A stretch of 64,000 bases of DNA from Mesorhizobium sp. LHD-90 (GTDB lineage: Bacteria > Pseudomonadota > Alphaproteobacteria > Rhizobiales > Rhizobiaceae): NCBI RefSeq assembly GCF_030929505.1, contig NZ_JAVFVV010000013.1, positions 1 to 64,000 of the forward strand. Direction: 5' to 3'. Within the stretch, counting starts at the first letter, position 1, and every line of letters starts with the position of its first letter. This document shows, piece after piece, positions 19,600 to 27,521 of this stretch. The notes under the pieces were generated by a model. The model was not told the origin of the DNA, did no database searches, and worked only from the letters and a program-made list of their open reading frames with translations. Made by a program: the position numbers and the translations under genes.

Positions 19600-19622
19600 A
19601 AAAAGGTCCCGCGTTGCGGGAC
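19600..19622 (-). terminator. Rho-independent terminator of the cysteine-rich peptide operon
   Basis: Read on the minus strand, GTCCCGC, AAC loop and GCGGGAC are followed by CTTTTT. The stem is a perfect 7 bp with a T-run. It lies 36 nt after the stop of the last peptide gene and separates the operon from the trypsin-like protease gene. Confidence 0.75.
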
Positions 19623-19658
19623 GCCGGGCAGGCATTGCCCGTCCGACGCCCCATCGAC

Positions 19659-19835
19659 TCAGCAGACCGTTTTGTCGCAGGCCAGCAGGCACAGCGACTT
19701 GGCAGGCTCAGGCAGTGCCTGGCATCCTATCCTGCAGATGTCGCAGGCGATGCCGGCCGCGTTCACGCCCGCCGAGCGGTCGAGCGACCGGTTGTATCCG
19801 CGCGCCACCGGCCGGGCCTGGTTTGGAAACGTCAT
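19659..19835 (-). CDS. Cysteine-rich precursor peptide D (LPxQxxPVxRG family)
   Basis: A 58-residue peptide with the leader MTFPNQARPVARG, a variant of the motif shared with three neighbouring peptides (F3, P4, Q6, P9, V10, R12, G13). A polar linker follows. The C-terminal half has six cysteines (31, 34, 38, 49, 53, 58) in the pattern CxxC-x3-C, ten residues, C-x3-C-x4-C, almost the same as peptide A. An AAGGAGAG ribosome-binding site supports the start. It is the last peptide gene before a terminator. A conserved N-terminus with a variable Cys-rich C-terminus is the layout of a RiPP precursor (leader plus core). The modification and the product are unknown. Confidence 0.75.
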   Translation of the reverse strand: MTFPNQARPVARGYNRSLDRSAGVNAAGIACDICRIGCQALPEPAKSLCLLACDKTVC

Positions 19836-20035
19836 GATCTTCTCTCCTTGATCGACCGGTCCGGGACGCTCGGTCCGCAATGTGGGCGCCGTGGTGACGC
19901 GCCACGGTGGTCGCATCGCCCCCGCAGCGGTGCGAACGAGTTCAAATGCAGACGCCCGAACCCATGGCAGGTGTCCCGAACGCTGCTAACCTGGTCCCGC
20001 CGGCATAGGCGATGCCGCGAACCGCGTTCACGCCA

Positions 20036-20212
20036 TCAGCACTGGCCGATATTCGGCACGCAGATACCGGCGCAGCCTCCACCAAAGGGCAGGCATGCGC
20101 CGACGCAGCACCTGCCGGCCCCGCAGCAATCGGAAGCCGTGACATTCGACGATTCGTCGCGCGTCTGGCTGTGACCGCGCGCGACCGGTTTGGATTGGGT
20201 TGGCAGCTTCAT
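20036..20212 (-). CDS. Cysteine-rich precursor peptide C (LPxQxxPVxRG family)
   Basis: A 58-residue peptide starting MKLPTQSKPVARG, identical to peptide B from Q6 to G13 (QSKPVARG). The C-terminal half is rich in glycine and has eight cysteines (29, 30, 35, 36, 40, 47, 51, 58), including two CC pairs. A GAGGAGA ribosome-binding site precedes the ATG. The contrast between an invariant leader and a divergent core suggests one maturation or export apparatus handling several products. No database family is recognised for the core. Confidence 0.75.
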   Translation of the reverse strand: MKLPTQSKPVARGHSQTRDESSNVTASDCCGAGRCCVGACLPFGGGCAGICVPNIGQC

Positions 20213-20317
20213 CTCGGTCTCCTCTGGATCGGCCCGGCTCGGGAGGCCAGGTATGGTGATATCGTCTCCTGCGAGACGGCTCCGCGACATCGTCCCCGCG
20301 CCGATGTGCAACTGGGA

Positions 20318-20533
20318 TTAGAAGCAGTCGATACAGCCTGCTGCGCCGATTCCGGCGAGACACTGGACGCAGGCCGTGCCGAGACTGCCCACGCAAACCG
20401 CGCCACATGCGACAAGTGCCGTCCCGCAGGCGATCTTCTTGAAGATGTCGCAGCCGGATGGATGTATGCCACTCAAGATCGGCTGTGCGGCGACACCACG
20501 CGCGACAGGTTTCGATTGGATGGGAAGTCGCAT
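20318..20533 (-). CDS. Cysteine-rich precursor peptide B (LPxQxxPVxRG family)
   Basis: A 71-residue peptide starting MRLPIQSKPVARG. The core (from about residue 27) is small-residue rich and hydrophobic, with eight cysteines (28, 36, 43, 47, 55, 58, 67, 70), and ends GCIDCF. A CAGGAGAA ribosome-binding site precedes the ATG. It lies 39 nt after peptide A. The hydrophobic Ala/Gly/Val core would suit a membrane-active peptide, but that is inference only. Confidence 0.75.
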   Translation of the reverse strand: MRLPIQSKPVARGVAAQPILSGIHPSGCDIFKKIACGTALVACGAVCVGSLGTACVQCLAGIGAAGCIDCF

Positions 20534-20572
20534 CTTGGTTCTCCTGATTGGTTTCAGTTTCTCGTGCTCTCT

Positions 20573-20839
20573 TCAGTGCCAACACACCGGCGCGCAGACC
20601 TTGCTGCAGACGGTTGCCGGGAGGCCGGCCTGCTGACACGCTTGCAGACAGGCGGTGCATGGGGGCACCAGCGACGCCGACTGGAGCCGCGCACGCCATC
20701 GCGCGGTGGACACGCCGCGTATCACCGGCGTCCTCTGAGGCGGCAGGTTCAGGCGGGTGGCAGGCGCCGCGGTTGCGGCGGCAGACCGGCTACGCGCCTG
20801 CCGGCGCGGTTGCTTCGTCTTCGCTCGCTTGGCCGCCAT
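20573..20839 (-). CDS. Cysteine-rich precursor peptide A with basic N-terminal extension
   Basis: An 88-residue peptide. A lysine/arginine-rich extension of about 30 residues precedes the motif LPPQRTPVIRG (32-42), which matches the leader of peptides B-D. Six cysteines (61, 64, 68, 78, 82, 86) form CxxC-x3-C, nine residues, C-x3-C-x3-C, the same spacing as peptide D within one residue. That pattern fits a disulfide-linked helical hairpin. The ATG overlaps the stop of the PatG-like protease gene by one base (TGATG), so the two are translationally coupled. This ties the peptide family to the protease. Confidence 0.72.
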   Translation of the reverse strand: MAAKRAKTKQPRRQARSRSAAATAAPATRLNLPPQRTPVIRGVSTARWRARLQSASLVPPCTACLQACQQAGLPATVCSKVCAPVCWH

Positions 20840-22836
20840 CACACCCTCCGCGTCCAACTGCGCACCGTGCCGACCGTCACCGGCACGACGTCGCTGACGT
20901 CGACCGTGAAGCGGTAGATGCGGCTCGCCACATTGGTATTGTCGGGATTGAAGAAGGAGATCTCGACGTCGTAGCATTCGGAATCCGGCCGGCAGACCGG
21001 GCTTTTCTTGACCGCTATGCGATCGAGGTCGAGCTTGTTCTCCGTCGTCGCGCGGATCACGTCGGCGACCTGCACCGCATTGGTCGCGGAATAGTTGAGG
21101 GCGCGTTCCTCGCCGGTGAGCCCGAGGTTGCGCAGGTCGTAGTAGACGCGGTCGAGATAGTTGCTCAGCCCCGCCGAGAAACGCTCGTACACGTCGCGCG
21201 CGTCCGCTCCCTCGGGAGCCGCGGCGGCGAATTGTTTCACCAGCGGTTCGGCCGCCCAGTCATAGATGCCGCGAATGGCGGGCACGATGACCGGCACGAC
21301 CTGACCCGATTGCAGCCGCGTGGATCCGCCGATGACGCCGGGCACCGAAATCAGATCGGCGCGGTCCGGTGGGTTCGACAGTTGGTCGGCCAGGGCCTGG
21401 CGCAGCTTCCCGTAGCCGACATCGGCATAGGCGCCGACAGGCTGGACCGCATAGATCGGCGTGGCGTCGAGATTGAGCGTCCATATGACCGCCGTTGCGT
21501 CTTGGGGGTCGCTTTCGAGGTGGGCCAGCCACTGCTCCGGCAGCATCGGATTGTTGTTCGGGGCTCGCATGGTCTGCACCAGCGAGTCGCGGCGCGCCTC
21601 GGAGCCGAAATCGTAGCCGAGTTGGCCCAGTGCATAGACGAGCTGCGGTTTCTTGGCCTCGCCGCCACCGCATCCGCAGCCTCCCTTGTATTCGTCGCCG
21701 CCGCCGTTCTTGCCCTTGCCGCCGCAGCCGCAGCCGCAATCCGACGGAGTGATCAGTCCGGCTCCTGCCGGCGGGTCCGTCGGCACGGCTGTCGCTGCGC
21801 TTTCCTCGCCGGAGGGACGGATCCCGTCGCTCGGCGCCTTGGCGGAAAGCACCGAATAGGCGGCTGCCCCCGCAAGGGCCGCCGCACCCGGCATCGTTTC
21901 GGAATGCGTCCAGGACGACGCATCGCGCAGGTTCGGCATGTCGATGTCTTCAGTCATGGTGTCTCCCCCTGTGATGGCTCGGACCGTGTCTGCAATGTTC
22001 AGGCGGCCGGCGAGAATTTTGCGGCAGTCGTCGGATGTACCGGGAACGCAAGGGAGCGCGTGTTTCAGGAGCGCCGCCCGTATGGCGTGCGGATCGGACG
22101 GGCGGCCGCGCGTCAATTGCAGGCCGGCAAGCACGGCCGCCAGGCCTGAAACGAACGGCGTGGCGAAGCTCGTGCCGCTGCGGCGGGCCGTACCGCCGCC
22201 GGGCGCTGCGCCCAATACGTCCGTGCCCGGCGCCAGGATGCCCTGGCTTCCGTAGGCCGGCCCCCAGTTGCTGGATTCGAGCGGAACGCCCGCTGCATTC
22301 ATTGCGCCCACCGCCAGCACCGTGGGGGCTGCTGCCGGCACATGCAGGCAGGCGCAGCCGTCGTTGCCGGCCGCCGCCACGATCAGCACATTGCGCCGCG
22401 CACAGGTCTCGATGGCGTTCGCCAGCAGCGGGTCTGGTTCTCCCGACTGCGACAACTGCCCGCCGCTGATGTTGATGATATGGGCGCCGTGCTCCAGCGC
22501 GAGCAGGATGGCGCGGGCGAGGTCGAGTTGCGAACAGGCAAACTTGCCGGTCTGCTCGGAGAAAATCGGGACGATCAGCCCGCTGCATCGCGGCGCGACA
22601 CCCTCGACCGAACTGCCCGGCTGGCCGAAAATGATGCTCGCGACGTGGGTACCGTGAGCGAGCGCGCCGGCGCCGCCTGCATTGCCCGCCTGGGTCTGGA
22701 TGACGCTGATCCGGGCGCCCGTGAAGCACGGATGCTCCAGATCGACCGGCCCATCGAGAACGGCTATCCGGATATGCTCGTGGCCCCCGCCAAATCGAGC
22801 GGGATCCTCACCACCGATCCCTCCAGACCCCCTCAC
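20839..22836 (-). CDS. PatA/PatG-like subtilisin maturation protease
   Basis: A 665-residue protein with no signal peptide. Residues about 20-290 form a subtilisin (S8) domain with an intact triad: Asp in AVLDGPVD, His in HGTHVASIIFG and Ser in SGTSFATPF. A low-complexity linker has clustered glycine and cysteine (CGCGCGGKG, then GGCGCGGG, near 385-410). From about residue 415 comes a second domain beginning LVYALGQLGYDFGSEARRDS, which from memory resembles the accessory domain of cyanobactin proteases PatA/PatG. Those enzymes cut leaders and macrocyclise peptides. The start is GTG with a GGTGGAG site upstream; no ATG is available. It is the first gene of an operon with four leader-bearing peptides. 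No YcaO cyclodehydratase or oxidase domain is present. Confidence 0.82.
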   Translation of the reverse strand: MRGSGGIGGEDPARFGGGHEHIRIAVLDGPVDLEHPCFTGARISVIQTQAGNAGGAGALAHGTHVASIIFGQPGSSVEGVAPRCSGLIVPIFSEQTGKFACSQLDLARAILLALEHGAHIINISGGQLSQSGEPDPLLANAIETCARRNVLIVAAAGNDGCACLHVPAAAPTVLAVGAMNAAGVPLESSNWGPAYGSQGILAPGTDVLGAAPGGGTARRSGTSFATPFVSGLAAVLAGLQLTRGRPSDPHAIRAALLKHALPCVPGTSDDCRKILAGRLNIADTVRAITGGDTMTEDIDMPNLRDASSWTHSETMPGAAALAGAAAYSVLSAKAPSDGIRPSGEESAATAVPTDPPAGAGLITPSDCGCGCGGKGKNGGGDEYKGGCGCGGGEAKKPQLVYALGQLGYDFGSEARRDSLVQTMRAPNNNPMLPEQWLAHLESDPQDATAVIWTLNLDATPIYAVQPVGAYADVGYGKLRQALADQLSNPPDRADLISVPGVIGGSTRLQSGQVVPVIVPAIRGIYDWAAEPLVKQFAAAAPEGADARDVYERFSAGLSNYLDRVYYDLRNLGLTGEERALNYSATNAVQVADVIRATTENKLDLDRIAVKKSPVCRPDSECYDVEISFFNPDNTNVASRIYRFTVDVSDVVPVTVGTVRSWTRRV

Positions 22837-22860
22837 GGCTCTACTCCACCGAGCAAGACG

Positions 22861-22889
22861 AGACGATACAACCTATGGGGGTATCGTCT
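22861..22889. promoter_or_regulatory. Inverted repeat upstream of the PatG-like operon
   Basis: AGACGATAC (22861-22869) and GTATCGTCT (22881-22889) are a perfect 9-bp inverted repeat with an 11-nt spacer. It ends 25 bp upstream of the protease start codon, where an operator or promoter element would sit. The rest of 22890-23034 is relatively AT-rich and shows no convincing gene. Confidence 0.5.
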
Positions 22890-23034
22890 GTCTTGCTTGA
22901 AAGAATGTCAACCAAAAATTGTGACGATGATTCTATGCAAGTCAAAATTGCGCATCGGGCGAGCGGATCGTCGAGCAGTGTATCCGAAGATGACTGGTCG
23001 GCTTTTCGCCCGCCCGTGCATGCAGCTCGCTGTT

Positions 23035-23170
23035 TTACTCGCCTTCGAACTCGACCTTGAACGCCTCGAAGTCGACCTGCATGCCGTTGAGCACGGCGCT
23101 CCAGTTCCGCGTCAGGCCTGTCTGCGCCACCGCCTCGGCGATCTCGGCGTCGGCGGCGCCCATGTCCTTG
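23035..23170 (-). pseudogene. 3' fragment of a carboxymuconolactone-decarboxylase-like gene
   Basis: The minus strand encodes a C-terminal fragment running GAADAEIAEAVAQTG to NGMQVDFEAFKVEFEGE and a TAA stop. This looks like the end of an AhpD/CMD-family protein. Upstream, homology stops abruptly near 23165-23170, where plus-strand TetR-like coding begins. The 5' half and the start are missing, so it cannot be functional. Confidence 0.5.
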
Positions 23171-23448
23171 GGGAGATGATCAAGCAGGTCATGGTCGGCT
23201 GGCACGCGCGCTTCCGCGGCTATCTCGAAGAGATCGCGGCGGTCTACCCGATCCGCAACGGCATCGAACTGTCCGACATGGCGGACGCGCTCGGCTGCAT
23301 GGTCGACGGTGGCATCCTGCTGGCCAAGATATCGGGCGACGCGGCGCGGCTGGAGCGGCAGGTCTTGACCTACCGCAATTTTGTACGCCTTGCCTTCGCG
23401 CCGGCGGTCCCGCTCGCCCACACCCTCAAGATCGCCAGCGCGGCGTAG
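23166..23448 (+). pseudogene. 3' fragment of a TetR-family regulator gene
   Basis: The plus strand from about 23168 encodes GWHARFRGYLEEIAAVYP, then LSDMADALGCMVDGGILLAK and LERQVLTYRNFVRLAF, which is a typical TetR-family C-terminal ligand domain. The N-terminal DNA-binding half is absent and the sequence upstream belongs to the other gene fragment. The two were probably divergent neighbours that lost their 5' halves in one deletion. Confidence 0.55.
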
Positions 23449-23511
23449 ACTGCCGCGTTCCGGGTCGCCCGAGTCTCCTCGCCGGCCGCAATCGTCGGGT
23501 AACGAAAACCC

Positions 23512-24636
23512 TTACTTCGCCAGCGATATGCCGAGCGGGCGCGGGGTATAGTCGCACTTGCCGGTCACCTTGTAGTGGAAGTCGGCATTGGAGACCGGGG
23601 CGGGGACCGCATTGCCGCCGTCCTCCCAGGACTGCTTGCTGGTTTCTCCGCACGGCACGACGGTGAAGATGTCCACCTTCTTGCCGGTCTCAACCTCTAC
23701 GCCGCCGAGATACAGCCGATTCGAGGTGTTCGGGTCGTCCGATCGAAGCGTCTCTTTCGTGCCCGTGGGCAGCCTGCCGCCGTTCAGGCCGGGATTGGGG
23801 TTGGGAATCTTCATTTCGAGATAGAGCGAATTCATCTGACTCACGTCCGCCTCGGCCGCCCCCATGGTGGTGGTGACGCAGGTGGTTAGCTTTTTCTGCC
23901 CACTGCTCGTCGTCGTCTTGATCGAGCCGGGGGGAGCGTCGTTGAAAGTGTTGACATTTTTTGTGGTGCAAACCTGCTTCTGCACCGGCGTCAGCACTTC
24001 CCGGCCTTGCGCGTCCTTGCTGACGGTGCTGATGGTCATCGTCCCGTAGCCCTTCGGATCGCCGCCTTTGTTGTAGGCGTAGCTGATCTGGAGCAGCTTC
24101 TGCGCGTTAGGATCCCCATACTTGCCGCCCCACAGGGTCATCGTCTTGTCCCACCAGCCCGAGGCGCCCTCGATCTCGAAGGTGGTCTTGATGAGGCTTG
24201 GCTCCTTGTGCACTTCGGCCTTCACGTCGACCGGCACCTTGTCGATCCTGGCGATGCCCATGAAGTTGGTCGGCACGTCGTATTCGGCCGAACTCTCGGC
24301 GTCAGCGGAACCGGTGTTGCCGATGACGAAGCTCTCGAGCTTGGCGGTTCCCTGCCCGCCATTGGCCGCGTAGAATTCCTTCAGCTTAACCTCGCGCTCC
24401 TCGTTGGTCGCGGTCTTGGGCATGTTGACGATCGACAGCGTCGCGGCGTCTAGCGCGTTCTGCATGCCGGAGCGGCTTTGGATGGCCATGGTGTAGTCAG
24501 CCGAGAAGCCGACCGCCAGCACCAGCGGTATCGCCGCAAAGGCCATGATCAACGCGAAATTGCCGTCACGTGAGCCGGCAAAGCGGCTCAAAACCCGTTT
24601 TTCTTCTGGTTTCAACGCCTGAATACTCCACCCCAT
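23512..24636 (-). CDS. Tad-like pilus assembly / TadG-related protein
   Basis: A 374-residue protein with the N-terminal signature of TadE/TadG-type proteins: a short polar start (SRFAGSRDGNFA), one transmembrane helix (LIMAFAAIPLVLAVGFSADY) and then SRSGMQNALDAATLS. The rest is a secreted or periplasmic domain of no recognised fold with several cysteines. TadG-like proteins help assemble Flp/Tad pili, but no other tad genes are nearby, so this is an orphan copy. The ATG at 24636 is preferred over a TTG seven codons earlier; neither has a clear ribosome-binding site. Confidence 0.7.
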   Translation of the reverse strand: MGWSIQALKPEEKRVLSRFAGSRDGNFALIMAFAAIPLVLAVGFSADYTMAIQSRSGMQNALDAATLSIVNMPKTATNEEREVKLKEFYAANGGQGTAKLESFVIGNTGSADAESSAEYDVPTNFMGIARIDKVPVDVKAEVHKEPSLIKTTFEIEGASGWWDKTMTLWGGKYGDPNAQKLLQISYAYNKGGDPKGYGTMTISTVSKDAQGREVLTPVQKQVCTTKNVNTFNDAPPGSIKTTTSSGQKKLTTCVTTTMGAAEADVSQMNSLYLEMKIPNPNPGLNGGRLPTGTKETLRSDDPNTSNRLYLGGVEVETGKKVDIFTVVPCGETSKQSWEDGGNAVPAPVSNADFHYKVTGKCDYTPRPLGISLAK

Positions 24637-24734
24637 CGGGCGCAGAGTAACGGGCAAAGTTGAAGTCGCGATTAATGCGATGTTTCAAAATGTAGGAAGA
24701 AGATCCGGCCGGATTCGCCCCGGCCCACCGCGGC

Positions 24735-26276
24735 TCAATCCATATGCGCCGCTGGCGGTGCCTCGGCCCCCGCCGGCGCCGTCTTCGGCTTGCGCAAGAG
24801 CAGCGCCAGCGGAATGGCGCAGAGCGTCACCAGCATCATCAGCTTGAAGTCGTTGACATAGGAGATCAGCATCGCCTGGACGTTGACCAGCCGGTCGATC
24901 TGCATCAGCGCTGCCGGGTCGCCGTTGGCGGCGGCCGGCGACAGCGCCTTGAGCATCGGGTTGAACGGCGTGATCCCTGCCGAAAGTTCGCTGTGGTTGA
25001 CCTGCGTGTTGTGCGTCAGGAGCACGGTCACCACCGAGATGCCGATCGCCGAGCCGAGGTTGCGCACCAGGCTGAACAGCGCCGCGGCGTCGGTGCGGAA
25101 GCGCGGCTCCAGCGTGGCGAAGGCCACCGTCGACAGCGGCACGAAGACGAGTCCCAGGCCCAGCCCCTGCACGACGCCCGAGAAGATGATCAGATTGTCG
25201 TCCATCTGCGGGGAAAACCCGGTCATGTCGTAGAGCGACCATGACGTCATCAGCAGCCCGGTGACCACCAGGATGCGCGCGTCGACGATGCGCACCAGCC
25301 GCCCGACCAGCAGCATCGAGATCATCGTGCCGACGCCGCGCGGCGCCATCACCAGCCCGGTCAGGATGGTCGAGTGGTTGAACAGATTGCTGAGCATCGG
25401 CGGCAGCAGCGCCATGCTGGCGAGCAGGATGATGCCGATGATGAAGATGAAGACAAGCCCGGTGACGAAGTTGCGGTCGCGGAAGATCGCCGGGTCGATG
25501 AAGGTGTCCTTGGCCGTAGCCAGATGCACGGTGAACACCCAGAAGCCGGTGATCGCCAGGCCGAGCTCGATCCAGATCTCGGGCGAGGCGAACCAGTCGA
25601 CCTCGCCGCCGCGGTCGAGCATCAATTGCAGCGCGCCGACGCCCAGCGACAGCATGGCGAAGCCGAAGAAATCGAAGCCGCGCAGCCGGCGCGCGATGCG
25701 CGGCAGGTAGGCGGCGCAGCCGAGGAAGGCGAAGATGCCGACTGGCAGGTTGATGAAGAACACCCAGCGCCAGTTTAACGTATCGGTCAGCCAGCCGCCC
25801 AGCGTCGGCCCGATGATCGGGCCGACCATGATGCCGGCGCCCCAGATCGCCATGGCCTGGCCGTGCCGTTCCTTGGGGTTGATGTCGAGCAGGAACGTCT
25901 GCGACAGCGGCACGATCGCCGCGCCGAACACGCCCTGCAGCAGCCGGAACAGCACCATGCTCTCCAGGCTCCAGGCGACGCCGCACATCATCGACATCGC
26001 CGTGAAGCCGACGATGGTGGTCAGGAACAGTTCGCGGCGGCCGAACCGGTCGGCCAGCCACCCCGTCACCGGCGTCATGATCGCGGCGGCGACGATGTAG
26101 GAGGTCAGCACCCAGTTGATCGTGTCCCCCGAAGCGTCGAGGTCGCCCGTCATGTTTGGCAGCGCGACGTTGGCGATCGTGGTGTCGAGTACCTGCATGA
26201 CCGTCGCCAGCATGATGGACACGGTGATCAGCCCGCGATGCGGGACTTCCTGGAAAGTGGGCGATGCCTGTGCCAT
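24735..26276 (-). CDS. emrB: DHA2-family multidrug efflux transporter (EmrB type)
   Basis: A 513-residue major-facilitator protein with about 14 hydrophobic helices, the DHA2 layout. Family motifs include LDTTIANVALPNM in the first helix and GWLADRFGRRELF after the second. It would export drugs or toxic amphiphiles by proton antiport, linked to the outer membrane through EmrA. It follows emrA by about 50 nt and ends the marR-emrA-emrB operon. Confidence 0.9.
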   Translation of the reverse strand: MAQASPTFQEVPHRGLITVSIMLATVMQVLDTTIANVALPNMTGDLDASGDTINWVLTSYIVAAAIMTPVTGWLADRFGRRELFLTTIVGFTAMSMMCGVAWSLESMVLFRLLQGVFGAAIVPLSQTFLLDINPKERHGQAMAIWGAGIMVGPIIGPTLGGWLTDTLNWRWVFFINLPVGIFAFLGCAAYLPRIARRLRGFDFFGFAMLSLGVGALQLMLDRGGEVDWFASPEIWIELGLAITGFWVFTVHLATAKDTFIDPAIFRDRNFVTGLVFIFIIGIILLASMALLPPMLSNLFNHSTILTGLVMAPRGVGTMISMLLVGRLVRIVDARILVVTGLLMTSWSLYDMTGFSPQMDDNLIIFSGVVQGLGLGLVFVPLSTVAFATLEPRFRTDAAALFSLVRNLGSAIGISVVTVLLTHNTQVNHSELSAGITPFNPMLKALSPAAANGDPAALMQIDRLVNVQAMLISYVNDFKLMMLVTLCAIPLALLLRKPKTAPAGAEAPPAAHMD

Positions 26277-26325
26277 GATCGGACGCTCCCGCAGGGGGAG
26301 CCCTCATACGAAGTCTGTGCGGGTG

Positions 26326-27516
26326 CTATTCTGCCGCGTTGGCCGTGCCGAACAGCCCGGCGACGCTTTCCGGCAGCGCCGCGAATCGAGGCAGGCCGCG
26401 GGCGACGCCGGTGTCGACGGTGACGTCGGCGCTCATGCCGGTGCGCAGTGCCAGGTCGGTGTCGCCAGTGTCGACCTTGAGCCGCACCGGGATGCGCTGC
26501 GTCACCTTCACCCAGTTGCCGGTGGCGTTCTGGGCCGGCAGCAGCGAGAACTCCGCGCCGGTGCCGGCGCCGATCGCCTCGACCGTGGCCTTGATCGGCT
26601 GGCCGGGATAGGTGTCGAGCTCGATCTCGGCGGTCTGCCCGGGCTTCATGTGGGTGAGCTGCGTTTCCTTGAAATTGGCATCGACCCACGCCTCGTCGGT
26701 CTCGACCAGGCTGAACAGCGGCGTGTTCTCGCCGATCAGTTCGCCGAGCTTGAAGGAGGCGGCTTGCGAAATCATGCCGTCGGCCGGCGCACGCACCGTC
26801 GTCTGCTCGAGATCCCACGCGGCCTTGTCGCGCGCCGCGACCGCCGCCAGCACGCTCGGATGGCTGTCGGTCGCGAGGTCCGGCTTGCCGCCAAGCGCGG
26901 CAAGGGCGCCGCCGACGGCCTCGCGCGCCGCCTCTTCCTCGTCGCGCGCCTTGGTCAGGTTGCGCTGCGCCTGGTCGAGCAGGGCGCGCGAGCTGATGCC
27001 CTTGCCGGCGAGGTCGCTCTGCCGGGCGAACTCGGTCTTCATATAGGTGACCTCGCCGGACGCGACGTGCTCCTGCGCGATGGCTTGGCTGTAGGCCGAG
27101 CGCAACTGCTCCACAGAAAGCCGGGCGGCGGCGAGTGCGGCGTCTGCCTGCTCCAGCGCGATCCGGTAGGGCTGCGGGTCGATGACGAACAGCACGTCGC
27201 CGCTCTTCACCATGCCGTTGTCGACGACATGCGTCTCGACCACACGGCCGGCCTTCTGCGCGGCGATGCTGACGATGGCCTGCTGCAGATTGGCGTTGTC
27301 GGTCTCCTGGTAGCGGCCGCCGGTCACCCAGACATAGGCGCCGCCGGCGGCCAGCAGCAGCGGCAGGGCGAACATCAGCACAAGCCGCTTGCCGCGCCGC
27401 TTCTTCGGCTGCGGGGCGGGATTCGGGCTGAGGGCGGCCGGAAGGGCGGGCATCGCCTGTCCCGGCGCGAGTTCAAGCTTGCGGGCGTCGCCTTCCGCCT
27501 TTGCCATCGCGTTCAT
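26326..27516 (-). CDS. emrA: HlyD-family membrane fusion protein (EmrA type)
   Basis: A 396-residue periplasmic adaptor. One N-terminal transmembrane helix (LVLMFALPLLLAAGGAYVWV, about residues 45-65) anchors it in the inner membrane. It is followed by a biotinyl-lipoyl-like segment, a long alpha-helical hairpin (about 130-230) and beta-barrel segments. It bridges EmrB to an outer-membrane channel. The start codon is five bases after the marR stop. Confidence 0.9.
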   Translation of the reverse strand: MNAMAKAEGDARKLELAPGQAMPALPAALSPNPAPQPKKRRGKRLVLMFALPLLLAAGGAYVWVTGGRYQETDNANLQQAIVSIAAQKAGRVVETHVVDNGMVKSGDVLFVIDPQPYRIALEQADAALAAARLSVEQLRSAYSQAIAQEHVASGEVTYMKTEFARQSDLAGKGISSRALLDQAQRNLTKARDEEEAAREAVGGALAALGGKPDLATDSHPSVLAAVAARDKAAWDLEQTTVRAPADGMISQAASFKLGELIGENTPLFSLVETDEAWVDANFKETQLTHMKPGQTAEIELDTYPGQPIKATVEAIGAGTGAEFSLLPAQNATGNWVKVTQRIPVRLKVDTGDTDLALRTGMSADVTVDTGVARGLPRFAALPESVAGLFGTANAAE

Positions 27517-27521
27517 GTCGA

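Noticed and set aside
22875-23060. Small plus-strand open frame upstream of the deletion scar
   Set aside because: No ribosome-binding site, no family resemblance, and it starts inside the inverted repeat.
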